Origin: Anas platyrhynchos
Taxonomy: Eukaryota > Chordata > Aves > Anseriformes > Anatidae
NCBI RefSeq assembly: GCF_047663525.1
Contig: NC_092587.1
Span: forward strand, 146,684,001 to 146,748,000
Length of the DNA stretch: 64,000 bases
Reading direction: 5' to 3'
Position 1 is the stretch's first letter. Each line of letters opens with the position of its first letter. A program made the position numbers and the translations under genes. Below are positions 1 to 14,700 of this stretch, piece after piece. The notes under the pieces are model-generated. The model saw nothing but the letters and a program-made list of their open reading frames with translations, had not been told where the DNA came from and searched no databases.

Positions 1-2199
1 AAACAAACACCCCCCGGCCCCCCTCCCGCATACACATGCGGCAGTAAAACAAAGAAGCTCCACACTGACTCCAGGCACTGCTTTCGTGAAATGAAAATCT
101 CCTGGTCAGTCTTGCATGGTTAATTAAAGGAAAAGTTTGTTAGCTATAGGACTGCTAGGGAATAATCTGCTCATAAAGAAGTGATGACAAAGCATCAAAA
201 AGCAAGCTGGCAGCTTGATTATGGGTAGAGGCACGAACATCACCATTTCAGCGTTCTTCTCTGCCTCTGTACAATGTCCTTTTTTTTTTTTTAACCTGTA
301 ACTTCCTGATGCCGATAAGTTACATGCCCAGGACCAACCACAGCAGTATTTTCTGCTTTTCAGCTATATTGTGAACTTCAGCTGTATTTTTTTCCCTGTA
401 TAGTTCAAACGCACAGATATGAACTCTATCCTGTAGCATATACAAAACCACTTTTTTTTGGACAGTAACGGACCTGATGTAAAAGTACCATTAACATACC
501 ATCAATTAAGTGTCCAAGGGGGAGGGGAACTGAGATTTCACAATGCTAACAGCTCAGACTCCATAGATCTCAACATTACCAAAGAAAAAAGTATCTTTTC
601 AAAAGCAAACAAGAAAGTTTGCTGAAAAAAAGAGAAAAAAAATGTATATATATACATACATAAAAGAATGCAGTAAAAATGGTGTAAGATAATTTGTAAT
701 TACAATGCTAAATTGCCCAAATAAACTTTGTATTTGATACCTGTAAGGCTTCATGTTTACAAGTTAGCACCCTAATATTGCTGTTAACCCTTAATAATTA
801 CCAATAATTGTAATCATTAATGTGATGTGATAAAAAAGCACCTTCTATACCAAAGTGTTTCTCTACTATTACTGCAAGCAGAAGTAAAATTCAGATGGTT
901 TTCTAAAAACTAATCTTTCAATGTAATTAATTTGCAAACACTTTCAGGAAAGCACTGCAGCTTAAGGGAAGAATATTTCCTCTACAGAAACGGGGCTGCA
1001 TCAGCTTCCCTAATTACACGGACCTCACGGCTTGCCAATTACAAGGGGAAAAATATTGGAACTGGTGCCCCCGTCTCATCTCGCACTGTTTGAAGCTGCT
1101 TTATGAAACGCCTATGTGTCACCGTGGACTTTGTGTTTAAATTTTTAACTTCATGTTTCTTTTTTTTTCCCCTTGTATCTCCCCCTCTCCACCTCCTACG
1201 GGGTTTTAACAATGACGGTAAGGTTTCCTCCCATTAAAAGCAGGGTTCTTCTGCACGGTGGCTGTCAGAAGCGCCTGCTTCTTTCTACGCTACTGAAAAA
1301 TGAGGCAAATTATTCTGTGGACAGAAAAAGGCAACATACCTAAGGACAATGCCCCACCAGAATACTTATGCTTCAGATTAGGACACGCAAGCCCGTTCTC
1401 ATTGAATAACGTTTCAGAAGATATTTTCCACTGTATTGTTTTACCTAAATTGGAGGTTAAGCTGATTTAGCGGAGACAACGGACGGGCCTCCATATAGGC
1501 CACAATGCTGGCACAGTACCAAGGAAGAAACGTGTGCTTTATCTGCGCTACTTTTGTTCCACAAGAAACAGAATGTACTTACTACTGTTTTGTTTCCTTT
1601 AATGTAAACAGTCAAACGGCAAAAATAAGAGTAGGAGAAGAGCACGAGCCAGGAGATATAATCAAAGGAAGCAAAAATTACACGTGCGAGCAGTGAATGA
1701 GAAAAATGAAATGAAAATAAGCATAAAACAAAGTGAATCAGCAGTGACTTTTTTTTTCCCTTTAAACACAAGCCCTGTATTTTCTACCTCCCTGACAGCA
1801 TTTTAACCATTTTACATTCTGACCCATCTTCTCGAAAATCTGCATAACATCAGGGTAATTTAGGGCGCTATATAATTAACTCTAATTCGAACACAGCAGC
1901 TCTAATGGGAATTAATTTACTTCTCAGGATATAAGCACTTCTCTGCAGTGAGGGAATACCCTGAAAATGGAAACTCCACCACAGATACTCAACTCGGCAA
2001 GTACATTTGGACGTGCTACCATCTGTGATCTGTACTATCTTCCAGAAGGAGGGGATGGACAGAGGTCCACACTGTCACCATAACGTCAGACATTGCAACC
2101 AGGAATTCTTACCTACCATTTTTAATGGACACTGATGGTAATTTAATTATTACTTGTAAGGTCTACAGGTCTGTTTCATAGTAAGCTATATAATTATTG

Positions 2200-2232
2200 A
2201 ATTATAATTATTGAATTTCAATAATTATAATT
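2200..2232. repeat. AT-rich perfect inverted repeat
   Basis: Two 15-base arms (2200-2214 and 2218-2232), made only of A and T except one G/C pair, are perfect reverse complements separated by 3 bases. The surrounding bases repeat the same TAATTATTGAA words, so this is a small AT-rich cruciform-prone patch inside ANKRD10 intron 1. No function can be read from it. Confidence 0.8.
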
Positions 2233-3204
2233 ATTGATTTATAATACTGTCTTTTTTTAGTTTTAAGATACCATGTTTTTGTTGACTAGTATTAGATGTA
2301 TAGATAGTATTAGATCAGTATTTCCCCAATAAAAAGCTGTATTATCTTTTGCATAATCATCTCCAATGGAACTTTTGTTGCTACTTCCCTATCTGCACAT
2401 CTGCAACCGTGTGCAGGAAGGCAGTTCTACAGCTTTGTTTATAAGTGATTTTGCGTTGTCCTTTGATGTAAGGGGGGGCTTTCCTCTACATACAGCTTGT
2501 GAAAGAAGTGAAGAAACATCCACAGATTGCTAAAGGTCACCAACCCTAGGCTGATGCTCTGTGTGCATGCATGTCTATGCATAGGAATTGTTTTAGACTT
2601 GCTTATGGCAAGTTGTTCTACAAGTACTTCTTGCCAAAAATAGCTAAATCAGTTTTGTCATTTCAGTCTCTTACAGAGATGCAGTTAGAAACATTCGTGT
2701 CTGATGGACCATGCTGCTGAAGTGTCCTATACCAGAGCAGCAATGAAGTTCTGGTGCCATTTAATTTCTTGCAGGCAAAGAAAACCAATTGCAAACCCCC
2801 AAAAATCCAGCACGACAAAGAACCACCACTGCAGCAAAAGAATCTTGCTCAGTAATTTTTGAAACGTTCATTAGGAGTTAAAGTTGTAAGACCCTGGTAT
2901 TTTAAGAGGCAGGAAAACTTTCTGTTTGCAATTATGATCAAGCTTAATTTGAAAAAAAAAATAAACATGAATAAGAACATAAAGACATGCATATGGATGT
3001 CCACTAAAAGCAGCTATTGTTTCACTTTTGGCAATCACCCCTTAGCTTGTGAAAGGTTGATTTATGACTACGCCAAACGAACACAAAGTAAGTCAAGTCC
3101 GAGATCCAATTACAATCCTGGAACTTCTCAAGTGTGTCGAAACACTGGCGGTGCCGCCCAAACATCGGCAAACACATTTTTCACTGGGAGGGTGACTGAG
3201 AACT

Positions 3205-3355
3205 TGAACAGTGTGGGGTCTCCTCCTCAGAGACCTTCCAAAGCCACCTGGAGGTGGGCCTGGGCAGCCCGCGCTGGGTGGCCCTGCTGGAGCAGGGCTT
3301 GGAGCAGGCGGCCTCCAGAGGTGCCTTCCCACCTCGGCCGCTCTGGGGTTCTGTT
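3205..3355 (+). mobile_element. CR1 LINE fragment (3' end)
   Basis: The segment matches the 3' terminal part of avian CR1: 'ggggtctcctcct', then 'gcctgggcagcc', 'gtggccctgctggagcaggg' and a degraded 'ccagaggtgccttcccacc' near the end. Only the last part of the element is present, which is the usual 5' truncation of CR1. It lies in ANKRD10 intron 1, antisense to the gene. Open frames across it are CR1 debris, not host genes. Confidence 0.85.
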
Positions 3356-4529
3356 GCACAGTCCCTGCCTCAAAGGAAAACATTACCTAACAAGACTGTA
3401 AAACGTGCAGATGACTTTCGTACGTTGAGGCTGCTCGGCCACAAAGCTTTTTAAACATACGTATATGCAAAGTGATATCGAAACGTTTGTAGCCGGTGTT
3501 GTCTTTACAAGTTTCATTTCACTTGAAAAACGCTCCCGCCCATTTCACATGCAACAGCAACAAAAAAACACCACAAATCAAATTTGACGAGGATACCTAA
3601 GAACAAACACAGTAGGTTGCAAACCGACTCGCTCCCTTCAGCGGCTTTTTCTGCAAGAGTCTCTTCGACGGGAAGAGAACGTGCACAAGCGCTCACGTAT
3701 CCTAGCACGGCTGGCAGAAAGCTAAAAATACTTGAGGAAAACAAAACAAAACAAGGCACACGCTTCAAGGACAAAAGCAAGACTCCCACGTGCATGCAAA
3801 AAAAAAATATCATGATAATGGTTAAAGGAAACCAGAACCATAAATGCACGACAGACTGAAAGCTTTGATGCCAATTCAATATCTGCACGTTTTGTATCAG
3901 CTTAATTCAGGACAAAATTTATGGTACCCCATTTCTGAACACAGAAGATTAGCTTCTGGTAGAGAGCAGGGTGTTTTTTGTTGCTGTGTTGGTGTTTAAG
4001 ACCGGAGGATTGCTTGGCCGTGCTTCTAAAATGTTCGCTGGGTACCGCAGATCAAATCACTCAGGGTACAAAATGCATCTCTTAATGTACTTGCATTATG
4101 TCCGCCTAAGTAACCCTCATTTTCCTTCCCTGGCAGACAATCAATACATAAATAGAAATATATTGTGACCGGGAGGGAGAACGAGAACAAAAGGCCCTCA
4201 AAAATCAGAAATGAGACATCGCCGAGGAAAAAAAAAACCACCCTCCAGGCCTGAATCCTGCACGGGCTGGCACGCTCACAGCGTTATAAATAGACAAAGC
4301 ATATGTAAAGCGAAGAAATTAAGACACCGCTCAGATTTGAAGGCAAAGATAATTCAAAGAAAGGTGGTTAGGAAACATTTGGTAGCCGGCTCCTCGCGTG
4401 TGCCCCTTCCTGCAGACGGCAATTCGCAGCTATTTGAGCGCGTCAATCCCACGAGGGCTATTTATAAACCCGTTTATTTTCGTAAAGGCACCAGCAGCCT
4501 CCTCCAGCAGCCCCTGCTCGGAGGCTTGT

Positions 4530-5302
<773 letters not shown>

Positions 5303-5370
5303 TCATCGACCCCTAGCGGGGTTGCTGGTGTGGGCGCTGGGCTGCCAGCACAATATATAAGAATATATAC

Positions 5371-5490
5371 AGAATGGTTTGGGTTGGAAGGGGCCATAAA
5401 GATCACCTAGTCCCAAATATATAGGACCACAAAACACCTCGAGTTGGAAGGGACCTTAAAAACCAGCTAGTCCCACCCCCCTGCCATGGG
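5371..5490 (-). mobile_element. CR1 LINE 3' end fragments, partly duplicated
   Basis: The complement of the CR1 3' end appears twice in succession: 'agaatggtttgggttggaag' with 'gatcacctagtccca' (5371-5416), then 'gagttggaagggacctta' with 'ccagctagtcccacccccct' (5440-5485). The copies are joined by a short AT-rich stretch. This may be two insertions or an internal duplication. It lies about 415 bases upstream of the ANKRD10 start codon. Confidence 0.85.
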
Positions 5491-6949
5491 TGCATACATA
5501 CGGGGTATATGGGTATGGTGTATATAACCTACATACAGGATATATAGGTATGGTGGTGTTTTCACATCACGTCCCCAGCAGAAAGCGCGTTCTGGCTGAT
5601 TTCAGTGCTCTCCAGCGCTCGGAGATTGCTGTGGATCTGTGCTACATAATGGCTTGCAAAACAAAGGATAATTTCGTTAGGGGCCGAGTCGAGGGACGGT
5701 GCCAAATTTTTACTTGCAACTTGAAACCAGTCCTTGAGTAACTGACGCCACAGAAGCCTTAGGAAACTTTTGTTTGTCGCTCCCAATTATTTTCTGTCAA
5801 AAGTATTTGCAAGACACTTTTCTGGTAGTAGTAAACTCAAATTGATGGTAATTTGTTTGTGTAAATCCAAGTAGATTTATTTATCGCCCCAAAATCGAGG
5901 GATAATTCTTTTTCAGAACGCACTATTAAACGGTGTAAGCCAGGAATCATGTCCTGGGACAAACGAGCTGCAAATCAATTTTTGTTAAAAGTACCAGGAG
6001 GCCTATACAATTTTAAAGGGTTTTCTTTAATATCAAGTGAAATTGATCATCAAACACCTTTTAGATATTCTGTGTGTACCTCACCAAAATAAAATACTAC
6101 GTTTCTACAAGGCTGTCAAGTTATAAATCTCAGAATAATGTGTAGAGGAGGGTGAATTACAAATGAGCCCTTTTGTAGCTGGTTACACTGAAGCACAAAA
6201 AGCTCAGTGCTTTGTCCAGGGGAGGGAGTACTTCCAGCTACAGCAATTTTCAGTTCAGTGCCTGATCCTTCGCCTTTCAAAAATGTTCAGCTGAAGCTCT
6301 AAGAGTTTACCATCCTATAGACACTTCTCTGGGTTATGTCGATTATGTGGGTTATGTGGATTTTTATTTCCCATATCAAACTTCTCTAGGCAGATGCTAA
6401 CCATTTGACTTGTTTTGGGACTAAATAACAAAGGTTCCATAGGATAGCACAGTTGAAAGAAGGAAGCAAAAAACCAACAGCTTATGTTATAAAAATGGTC
6501 ATTACCAGAATGGCTGGTATTAAAGAAAACAGTTTCTTAGTTTGAAAACAGGCAAGCTGTTTTTCACTGCGCTGTGTACAAGCACTGACATTTATAGTCA
6601 CTCGTGTATTGTTTGTAACTGTCATAAAAACTGATGAATATTTAAAACTTGGGTTATGGGGAAGATGAGCAAAAATTAAATATTGCGTTACTGAAGATTC
6701 ATATTCAAGATTTGCATGTGGTTTTTGTTTCTTACCGGCATGTGGAAACTGCCATACCAAATAAAGACAGCGGTCTGTCTAATTTCCTTATAGACACCAT
6801 CATTAACGTATTTACTTTCCAGCACTGCCTGCAAGATAGTCGTGTGCTGTTATATCTCTTACAAATGGGGAAGTGTAACACTGCGAGGGGAAGTGGCTTT
6901 AACAGCGACATGCAGAAATCCTGCCTGTGGAACTGAGCTCTGGCATCTT
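5491..6949. other. Unique intergenic sequence, no gene seen
   Basis: AT-rich single-copy sequence without convincing open frames, RNA genes or repeats. The longest frames (about 90-95 codons, near 6482-6936) have no recognisable motifs and no plausible splice context, so I treat them as chance. Confidence 0.6.
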
Positions 6950-7655
6950 TGCTCACCAGAGGGCCTCGTGGCTGTCCAGAGGGACCCCGACAGGCTGACA
7001 TGAGGTTAACAAGGAGAAGGGCCACCCAGCTGGAAAGCAGCTCTGCAGAAAAGAAGCTAGAGGTCCTGGTGGACAAGAAGTTGAACGTGAGCCAGCTATG
7101 TGCCCTTGCTGCTAAGAAGGCTAACTGTATTCTTGGTCACATTAGGCAAAATGTTGCCAGCAGGTCAAGAGAGGTGATCCTTCCCCTCCACTTAGCATTG
7201 GTGAGGCCACTTCTGGAGCACTGTGTCCACTTCTGGGTCCTCCAGTACAAGAGTGACATGGACATGCTGAACAGAGTCCAAGGGAGGCCACCAAGATGAT
7301 GGAGGGCCTGGAGCACCTCTCCTGTCAGGAGAGGCTGAGAGCTGGGACTGCCCAGCCTGGAGAAAGGGAGGCGCAGGGGGATCTCATCCATGTCTGAGGG
7401 GAGGGTGCTGAGAGGACAGAGCCAGGCTCTTGTCAGAGGTGCCCAGTGCCAGAACAAGGGGCAATGGACACAAAAAGGCACCCAGGAGCCCTGGCACAGG
7501 CTGCCCAGAGAGGCTGTGGGGTCTCCTCCTTGGAGGCTTTCCAAAGCCGCCTGGAGATGGGCCTGGGCAGCCTGCGCTGGGTGGCCCTGCTGGATCAGGG
7601 CTGGGGCCTCCAGAGGGCCCCGACAGCCTCAGCAGTTCTGGGATTCTCTGATCTC
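6950..7655 (+). mobile_element. CR1 LINE, about 700 bp of 3' end with pol remnant
   Basis: This is the longest CR1 copy in the window. Bases 6949-7299 read as the C-terminal part of the CR1 ORF2 reverse transcriptase polyprotein, with family blocks such as LVDKKLNVSQLCALAAKKAN, ILGHI, SRSREVILPLHLALVRPLLE and MLNRVQ. The frame then shifts near 7290, because the next expected block, KMMEGLEHLSCQERL, is in another frame. It continues through the 'aggctgcccagagaggctgt' block to the degraded 3' end, 'ctgggattctctgat'. It is 5' truncated and frameshifted, so it cannot encode an active element. Confidence 0.92.
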
Positions 7656-8558
7656 AAGTTTCATGAGTAGATTCCTTGTTATGAGGTCAACCTTTTTTAT
7701 CTCCTTGCTAGTCATCTACACATGATATTCCAAAATAGACAACCATAGTAATCACCATATGATACTGGTTCCTTAATCAGTTTGTAGTTTGCATATAACT
7801 TGGAGACTCATAGCTGTCTGTTTTTTATTGTGATTAATTATCCATTAAAATATAAAAATAGGTCATTTTTAATATTCTGCTTTCCTATTGACTTCTGTAA
7901 TATATTTTGGCAATGGGCTTCGTAGGATAATTAATTTTAAATGAAATTTCATTAAATTGTAATTAAAAATGTTTTCTTTAACTGCTGTCATATGTTGTGA
8001 AGTGGGACATGGGAATTCTGGTTTTAAATTTTTTATTTATTTTTTTTTTACTCTTCATTACAATTACATTCTAATTCATCTTTTTCTCTATCATTACCCT
8101 AGTTACCCTCTGTACTGAACAGTACAAGTCTTAAACATATTTTTGACAATCTTTCCGTGCAAAAGTTCAGGTAAAGAGAATATAAATCTCTATGTAGTTC
8201 CAACTTCTTTCCAGATGATGGGTGTGGTCTCCCTGACATATATAGCTGCTGTTACCGTCTGTGTGCATGTAGAGTGAGTCAGGAAATCGACGGTCGTGGG
8301 TTAAACTGTAATTTACACTCCTTTACAAAAAAAAAGGAAGCATTAATATATAAAAGTGTGTCAGGTTCATTGCATTTTCTGGTTTGTCTGAGGACAGATT
8401 TTAGCATTTAGTGTGTTTTATAAACTAGAATTCTTTAATGGAATACAATAGCTAGTATGCTTACTGTATTATATACACAACAAAATATGTTCCTAATTGT
8501 TATGACTTGGAAGTGTTCATCCACTATGTTTAGTCACCCATATTTTTGTGTATTTCAG

Positions 8559-8579
8559 AAAAAAAAAAAAAAAAAAAAA
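8559..8579. repeat. Poly-A run
   Basis: Twenty-one consecutive A. No retrocopy was recognised directly upstream, so I see it only as a homopolymer. Confidence 0.85.
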
Positions 8580-10966
8580 GACACACCTTATTTGCAGGCC
8601 TATTTGCATTAATTTTGTCCTCAGTTCTATTCCTGGTCTTTTAAGGGAAGTGAGAAGCTTTATTTCAGTTTCTGTCAGTCCAAGGTGGTGGGTCTTATGT
8701 TTTGCTGAGGAATGAAACAGAACTAAATTTCCCTTAAGAAAGAAACTGAAAAAGACACGGAAGAGCTTATAGGCAAAGCAGGGTAGAGGAAGAGATTGGT
8801 TTTATTTTAGCTAAGCTTGCTTTTCTGTTCTCTTTTGGCTAAAGGTTAAGAAAGAAAATAGTCTGTAAATGAGGACTTCTTGAATTTTCAATAGAGTCCA
8901 GTAAGTATACATTCAGATACTAAATAAATTATTTTAAAGTGTTGTGTGAAAAATTATTTGCTGTTTTACACAACTGTGTAATGTACTCAGTGTCCTCTCT
9001 TTGCCATTTTGATACAAATAAATTATATTTGCCCATTTTTCTTTGCAGAAAGGTTGAAGATGGAGCATTTTATGACAACTCATGCAGACTGATGTCAGGT
9101 ATTTTTCTTAAAAACAAACAAACAAACAAACAAAAAAAAAGCCACCATCACAACAAAACCACACAACCCTCTCCCCCAGCTTTAGAATTTCATTGAATAC
9201 TTAGTACCATTCAAATCCCTCCTTCCTTGCTATGGCAAGCTTGCCGTGGTTAACATTTAGGGCTTTATTTACATGCTTGTGCATATGGGTCTGGTTCCAT
9301 TTGAGATGCCCAAGAGTATTCTTCCGTGTTTAGCTGCTGCTGCAGCAAAAAGTGATCGGTTTACACAGGTCCCCTGCCATGCCTGTACAGACCTAATCTA
9401 TCCTGGAAGTCCACAGGCTTCTTAGGCTACATTAGGCACATATTTTCTGACAAGCAGATCCTCCATAAATATAATTTGCTTTGATCATCCTAGTTGCACA
9501 AGGAGTTCCTCACGTTTTATCTGGTCCCAAACCCCTTAAAATAGCCTGTCTTTGCAGAAGGTTGTTGGGCAATGAATTCCTTGCTGCCCAAGTCCAGTTT
9601 GGGTCAGTGGGGCGTTACACTAGCTAATTGTGTTTTCTTCCTTAGATTTCTTAACGGGAATCTAAGAGGGGGATTTTGCAAAAGGACAAACTAATTCAGA
9701 CATTACTCATTATTCATTCTATTTTGGATCTCTGTGAACTGTGATGAAAATGTAACATTTCTTCAGATGCCATGAATTTGTTTTAGCAACGGTGAGAAGC
9801 TTTCCATCATTTTCCTAGTGTAAATAGAGTCTGATTCATCATCTTCAGGGACTAGTTCAAAGATTAGCTTTACTTCCTGTTTCTGCTTGCACGGAAAACC
9901 ACAGCTGAGTGGTGTACCACTTGAAATGTTTTCTTATGTGGATTTTTTTGCTGTTTTCACCTTTCTTCCATGAAGACCAACTGTTTTGTTGGGATCATTC
10001 CTAAAATAGAATAGGAAATAAACATTATTCTTTCAGATGGAAGTTAATGGTAGAAACAGCTGGAACGTTTTGTAAAAGTTAATTTAATAAACATAAAAGC
10101 ATTAGTGCTCAAGTGCTAAAACTAAGTTTGCATAGTATGTGAGGCCTCTCAGGGCACAAAGACCAGAAAATTAATAGCAGCAGTAGCTGCTAACATGGAA
10201 AAAAAAGCCATGAGTGGAAAAACAGTAAACTGAAAGTCCTTTATCCTCCTTTCCAGTCTTCAGTTCTCAGAGTTTTGTCTGGCAAGGAAAGCAGGGAATC
10301 TGTCTGACTTTCAAATAATTACTGATGTATTACTCCATTGCAGGCAAGTAGCAAGAGCAGCTGCTCGTTGTAGCCAGAGCCAATTTCTCCCTTTCCCATC
10401 CCCCATTTCTTACTGCTTTCCCTGGAGAAAAGCTATCTCACTATTAAACAAACTAGGGTTGGGTTGCAAGACATATCAAGATTTCATTAGAAAAATATTT
10501 ACTCATGCATAAAGAAGCCTTTTTTAAAAAAAAGTTCACTACTTAGGAAACTATGTGATTTTGTGGGTAATAAATAAAAACAGATTTGTTATGCTGCAGT
10601 TGTAAAGTTGCCATCTTTTATGAGCCTGGGAAGAGTGACCTTATTCATCATAAGGCTTTGTCAATTCTGCCTCCACGCAACTATTCTCTTCCTGATACGT
10701 GTGACTCATCTGGGCCATGCTTAACAGAGGTCTAGTGCCTAACAAGTAAAGGATTTAATTATATTTTTTGGCTTGTTGACAAACTGTCCTTCATTTTTCC
10801 ACATTCATTATGAGGTTTAACTGAAAGTTAAGGTTTCTTGAGAGACCAAATACCAGCATTGTAGTGAAAAACAAAACATAATTCTGTAAGAAATCAGCAT
10901 CAAGCCATTTCCATTTATAATGAGCATAAATGACAGAAATAGAAAGGTCCTTCAATGTCCTTGTCT

Positions 10967-11024
10967 TAAAAATAAATAAATAATAATAATAATAGTAATA
11001 AATAATAATAATAATAGTAATAAA
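10967..11024. repeat. TAA/TAAA microsatellite with 22-bp tandem copy
   Basis: After a short AAAT tract, a 22-base unit made of TAA repeats plus 'tagtaataaa' occurs twice without mismatch (10981-11002 and 11003-11024). It is a low-complexity tandem array in intergenic DNA. Confidence 0.9.
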
Positions 11025-11679
11025 AAGATCACGATATCTCTATTTATCTTTACATTTAGGATGAATATAAAAGTGAATTCCTGAGTACTTACATGCAGGA
11101 ATGATCTTTCATCTGAAAAAAAAATGCATGTCTGTGTGGAGGAGTGTTGCTCAAGTTGCTCTTTAAGTAATTCACATGATGACTCCCTGAATTGCTCCTG
11201 GTATTTCATTAGAGATGCTGTCTTCCTCCCTTGCAACGGTGAGTAGCTTCCTGTGGTTCAGAGACGGGGGAAGCAACCTGTACACGTTACCCAAGTTGTG
11301 CTCTGCAGCATTTTGAGATTTAAGAACGCTAAGGACTGCACGAAAATTTCATCTCTTGCGTCCAGAGGAAGGATACCATGGGGCATTGCACATTGTGACT
11401 CCTGGAATTCATGGTTGCTGGCATGGAGTCTGTGCAATTAGGCATAATAATCCTCTCACACCAAACAAACTTTCCTATGTCAAGAACAACATTTCCGTAA
11501 TTACTCTATGTACTGTTTTGATTTGCACTTGGATGGAAGCTTGAAGCATTTACCTGATTTTTATTTAAATGTTAAACGAAACAAACAAACCTGTGAACTG
11601 ACTGCTTTTACCCAGATGTGGAGGTAATAAACCAATTTATAATTTTAAAATTCAATAATCTGGAAATCTTTCCATGGTA

Positions 11680-11720
11680 ATAAATAAATAAATAAATAGA
11701 TAAATAAATAAATAAATAAA
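11680..11720. repeat. (TAAA)n microsatellite
   Basis: About ten TAAA units with a single TAGA interruption near 11697-11700. A likely length-variable tetranucleotide repeat. Confidence 0.9.
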
Positions 11721-14700
11721 GGGAAAAAATGTCATTTCCTCTTACAAAGAGAACAAACAAAAATCTTGAGAAAGGTGAAGTGTGTGAAATGTCTGTTTCT
11801 GAGCCTGGCAAGTGTTCTTGAAACCCTCAACCTCCTCAGTGAGATTAGGTGCTGCGTTTGAGGGTTTTGGTCCTTACTCATTCAAGAAAGAGCGTGCTCC
11901 TCTCTAAACCGTGATTTAATCATGCAATTGTAGCACTGGCTTTTTGTAAGAGAGGATGGTGCCTGGCATTTAAATTCTTCGTGAAAAGGAGTGAAAAGAC
12001 GTAGCAGCCTACGTTATCAGGATAGGTTTCTGTTCTAGCTAGCGTAATATGAAAGGAGCCATCTTGTGGTTGTCTCTTCTGCAAATAAAATCTTGCAACA
12101 ATATTGCCCTGAAAAGCTGAAGTTAAAGTTGCATCTGTACTTCTGTGATACTTTTTCTTCTACTTGTTCAGTAATGTTACATTTTGAGTAATTTCAAGAA
12201 GAACCTTTTTCCTTCTATCAGATATTTCATTCTACTAAATATTCTGAATTAAAATAACACACGTAACTGAATCAAACTTGGTACATTCAGTCTACGTCCC
12301 CTACTAGTCAACCCACCCCAATATTTGGTGGTCCTCAGACCTCTCGCATCCTTTAATCTGTACTCTAAATTCTGGTTTAAACTGCAGTCCGCATCATACC
12401 CTCTGAAATAGGACTATTGTGGTAAAACTACTTTCTAAATAAATGCTAAGTGATGTATTTATTTATTTATTTAATAAACTCTGTTAAAGTGTAATCCTTG
12501 GGAACTACATGCATTCCAGGCGTGAAAAAGCAAAGTATCCTTTGCTCCTGGACTTCAGCCTTGACTTGGAGAGACGTTTTGGCAGTAAATCAGTGTGATT
12601 TCTTGCTCTCTTTGCCTCTGTACAACGACACTTATCAGTTTTAGAGTCTGATTAATCCTTACAGTCCTGAGCACATACAAGCAAGTTTGTTTTACATAGA
12701 TTAGCTATCTGATGTTTGTATTAGTTTAATTAAATATATTTTTAAAAAATCACTTAGTTAACCCAAATGTTATGTATAAACACAAGCCTCTGCCATAGTT
12801 CCTGAAGTTCTATATCCTTAATAATACTGAGTAAGGTTCTGTATGATCCAACTTGGATAGCAATTTATCTAGTGCAGTTGTTAACAACTAATTGTAACTT
12901 CACACCTAAGGGTAACCATCTGCTGAAAGTACAGAAAAATGTTACAATTTTTTCTACTTATTCCTGCTGGAATGGCAGGTACAGTTTGAGAAGACGAGAG
13001 ACAGGATTGGTACTAATTTTTCCTACAGCTGATTTTGGAAGACAATATAAACATTTATTTTGGAAAGTTATTTGAGCCATAGGATTAGAATGAAATGTTA
13101 TAGGTCTTTCAGTCAGAAAATAAACATTGACTAGGGGAAAAATCCAGCTTCATGATAGAAAATATTTGAACTTTTTTTTTTTTTTTTCCATTCATAATAT
13201 GCTTCCTTTGCTTTAAAACTGGAAGTAGAACTTTCTTAGATGAAAATCTGATTTATTTGAAACGGTTTTGTTTCAAATCAGTAAAATAAAAAGTCAAGCT
13301 TAATATGAAATGTTTTCAAGTTATTAAATAAGATGCTTAAGTTGATTTTCATTTTTTTCAGCTTTTTAAAAGTATTTGTCTCTTTACAGAGATTTTTTCT
13401 TTTTGTCCCCAACTAATAGGAAGACTTTAAAAATTACAGTTTTCTTGACATGGAAAAATTATTTCCAATGTTGCTTAAATAAAATTAAAGTCGGGAGGCT
13501 TCTCACTATCTGAGAAAATTGCTTGGATGAACGAAACAACATGCTTGTAGAGAACATAAGCACTGAAATCAAAGCTAAAAGACCATATGAGACATAAATT
13601 TCTGTACAATTACGTTTGAACCTCTATAAGCAATAATAACTCTCATTTGTTTGAGGCATTATCATACATCTTTACTTTCTACTTTACGAATGGAGAACTG
13701 TTGACAAATTATTAGTGTGTCCCCACTTAACAACAGAACTGAATTTAGTCTAATAGAATTACCTGGATTCACCTTCCAGGAGTTTCTTGTCACCAGGGGA
13801 ATTTGTAGTCATAGATACATTATTTTACAGAGGTCAGCACTTCCATATCAATAAACAAGATGTAAGGTAAAATTCTCCACTGCTGTCCACTGTTTAAGGA
13901 AGCTTACAGCAGCTTTAAAGGTACCTTTGCATTACTGTTTGTTTTTTGTTGTTGTTGTTGTTGTCATTGTTTCTGTTAGTTGGGATTACATTGACTCTAG
14001 GACCAGGAATTGTTTATGCAAAATGGTGAGGAAATACTTTTTGAACTGACTAGTGAAGTAGTTAAGTAACAAAATCTGGAGGAGAACATTGTAATAGCAT
14101 CATCTGGAAATTCATCCAAACAAGAAACTTTTTGTCTCTCTGCTTCTTTTTCCAATTTGTCATCTTGAATGAATGTCTAATTTGCTTGATTGAAACCTTT
14201 TGCTTCAATAGTAAACTACTGGTTTGCTAAAAATAAAATCCTTTCAGTACAGAGGGACATTTCATACATCTGTGCAGAAATACGAGCTCTGTTTGTACCC
14301 TGAAAAGCTGTCAGACATCATATGTGTAGAACTGAATATACAGTGTGAGAGTCTGCTGGATGTTAATTGGTGATATTTCCTGCAAATTCACCTCCAGACG
14401 CCTGTTGGCTCTTTTTTTGTCATTAATTTTGGTATTCAGTTGTTCCTTCTTTTTACAAAATTTTAATCTTGAGTAGCATAGCATATTATTTACCGTGTCC
14501 TGTAGATGCTAGACTTCATTGGAAACAGCTGAACTCTGCTGGAAGTCTACTGAGCAACCTCAGCTCTTGCAGACACCAGCTTGTCCTTCAGCAGTGTCAT
14601 CTCCTCTGCAGTAGCTGAGTCCTGGCTCTGATCTAATTTGAATGGGCTGAATTTTCTGACCTCGCCAAAACAGAACAGAACACTTGCAAACTAAAATACT

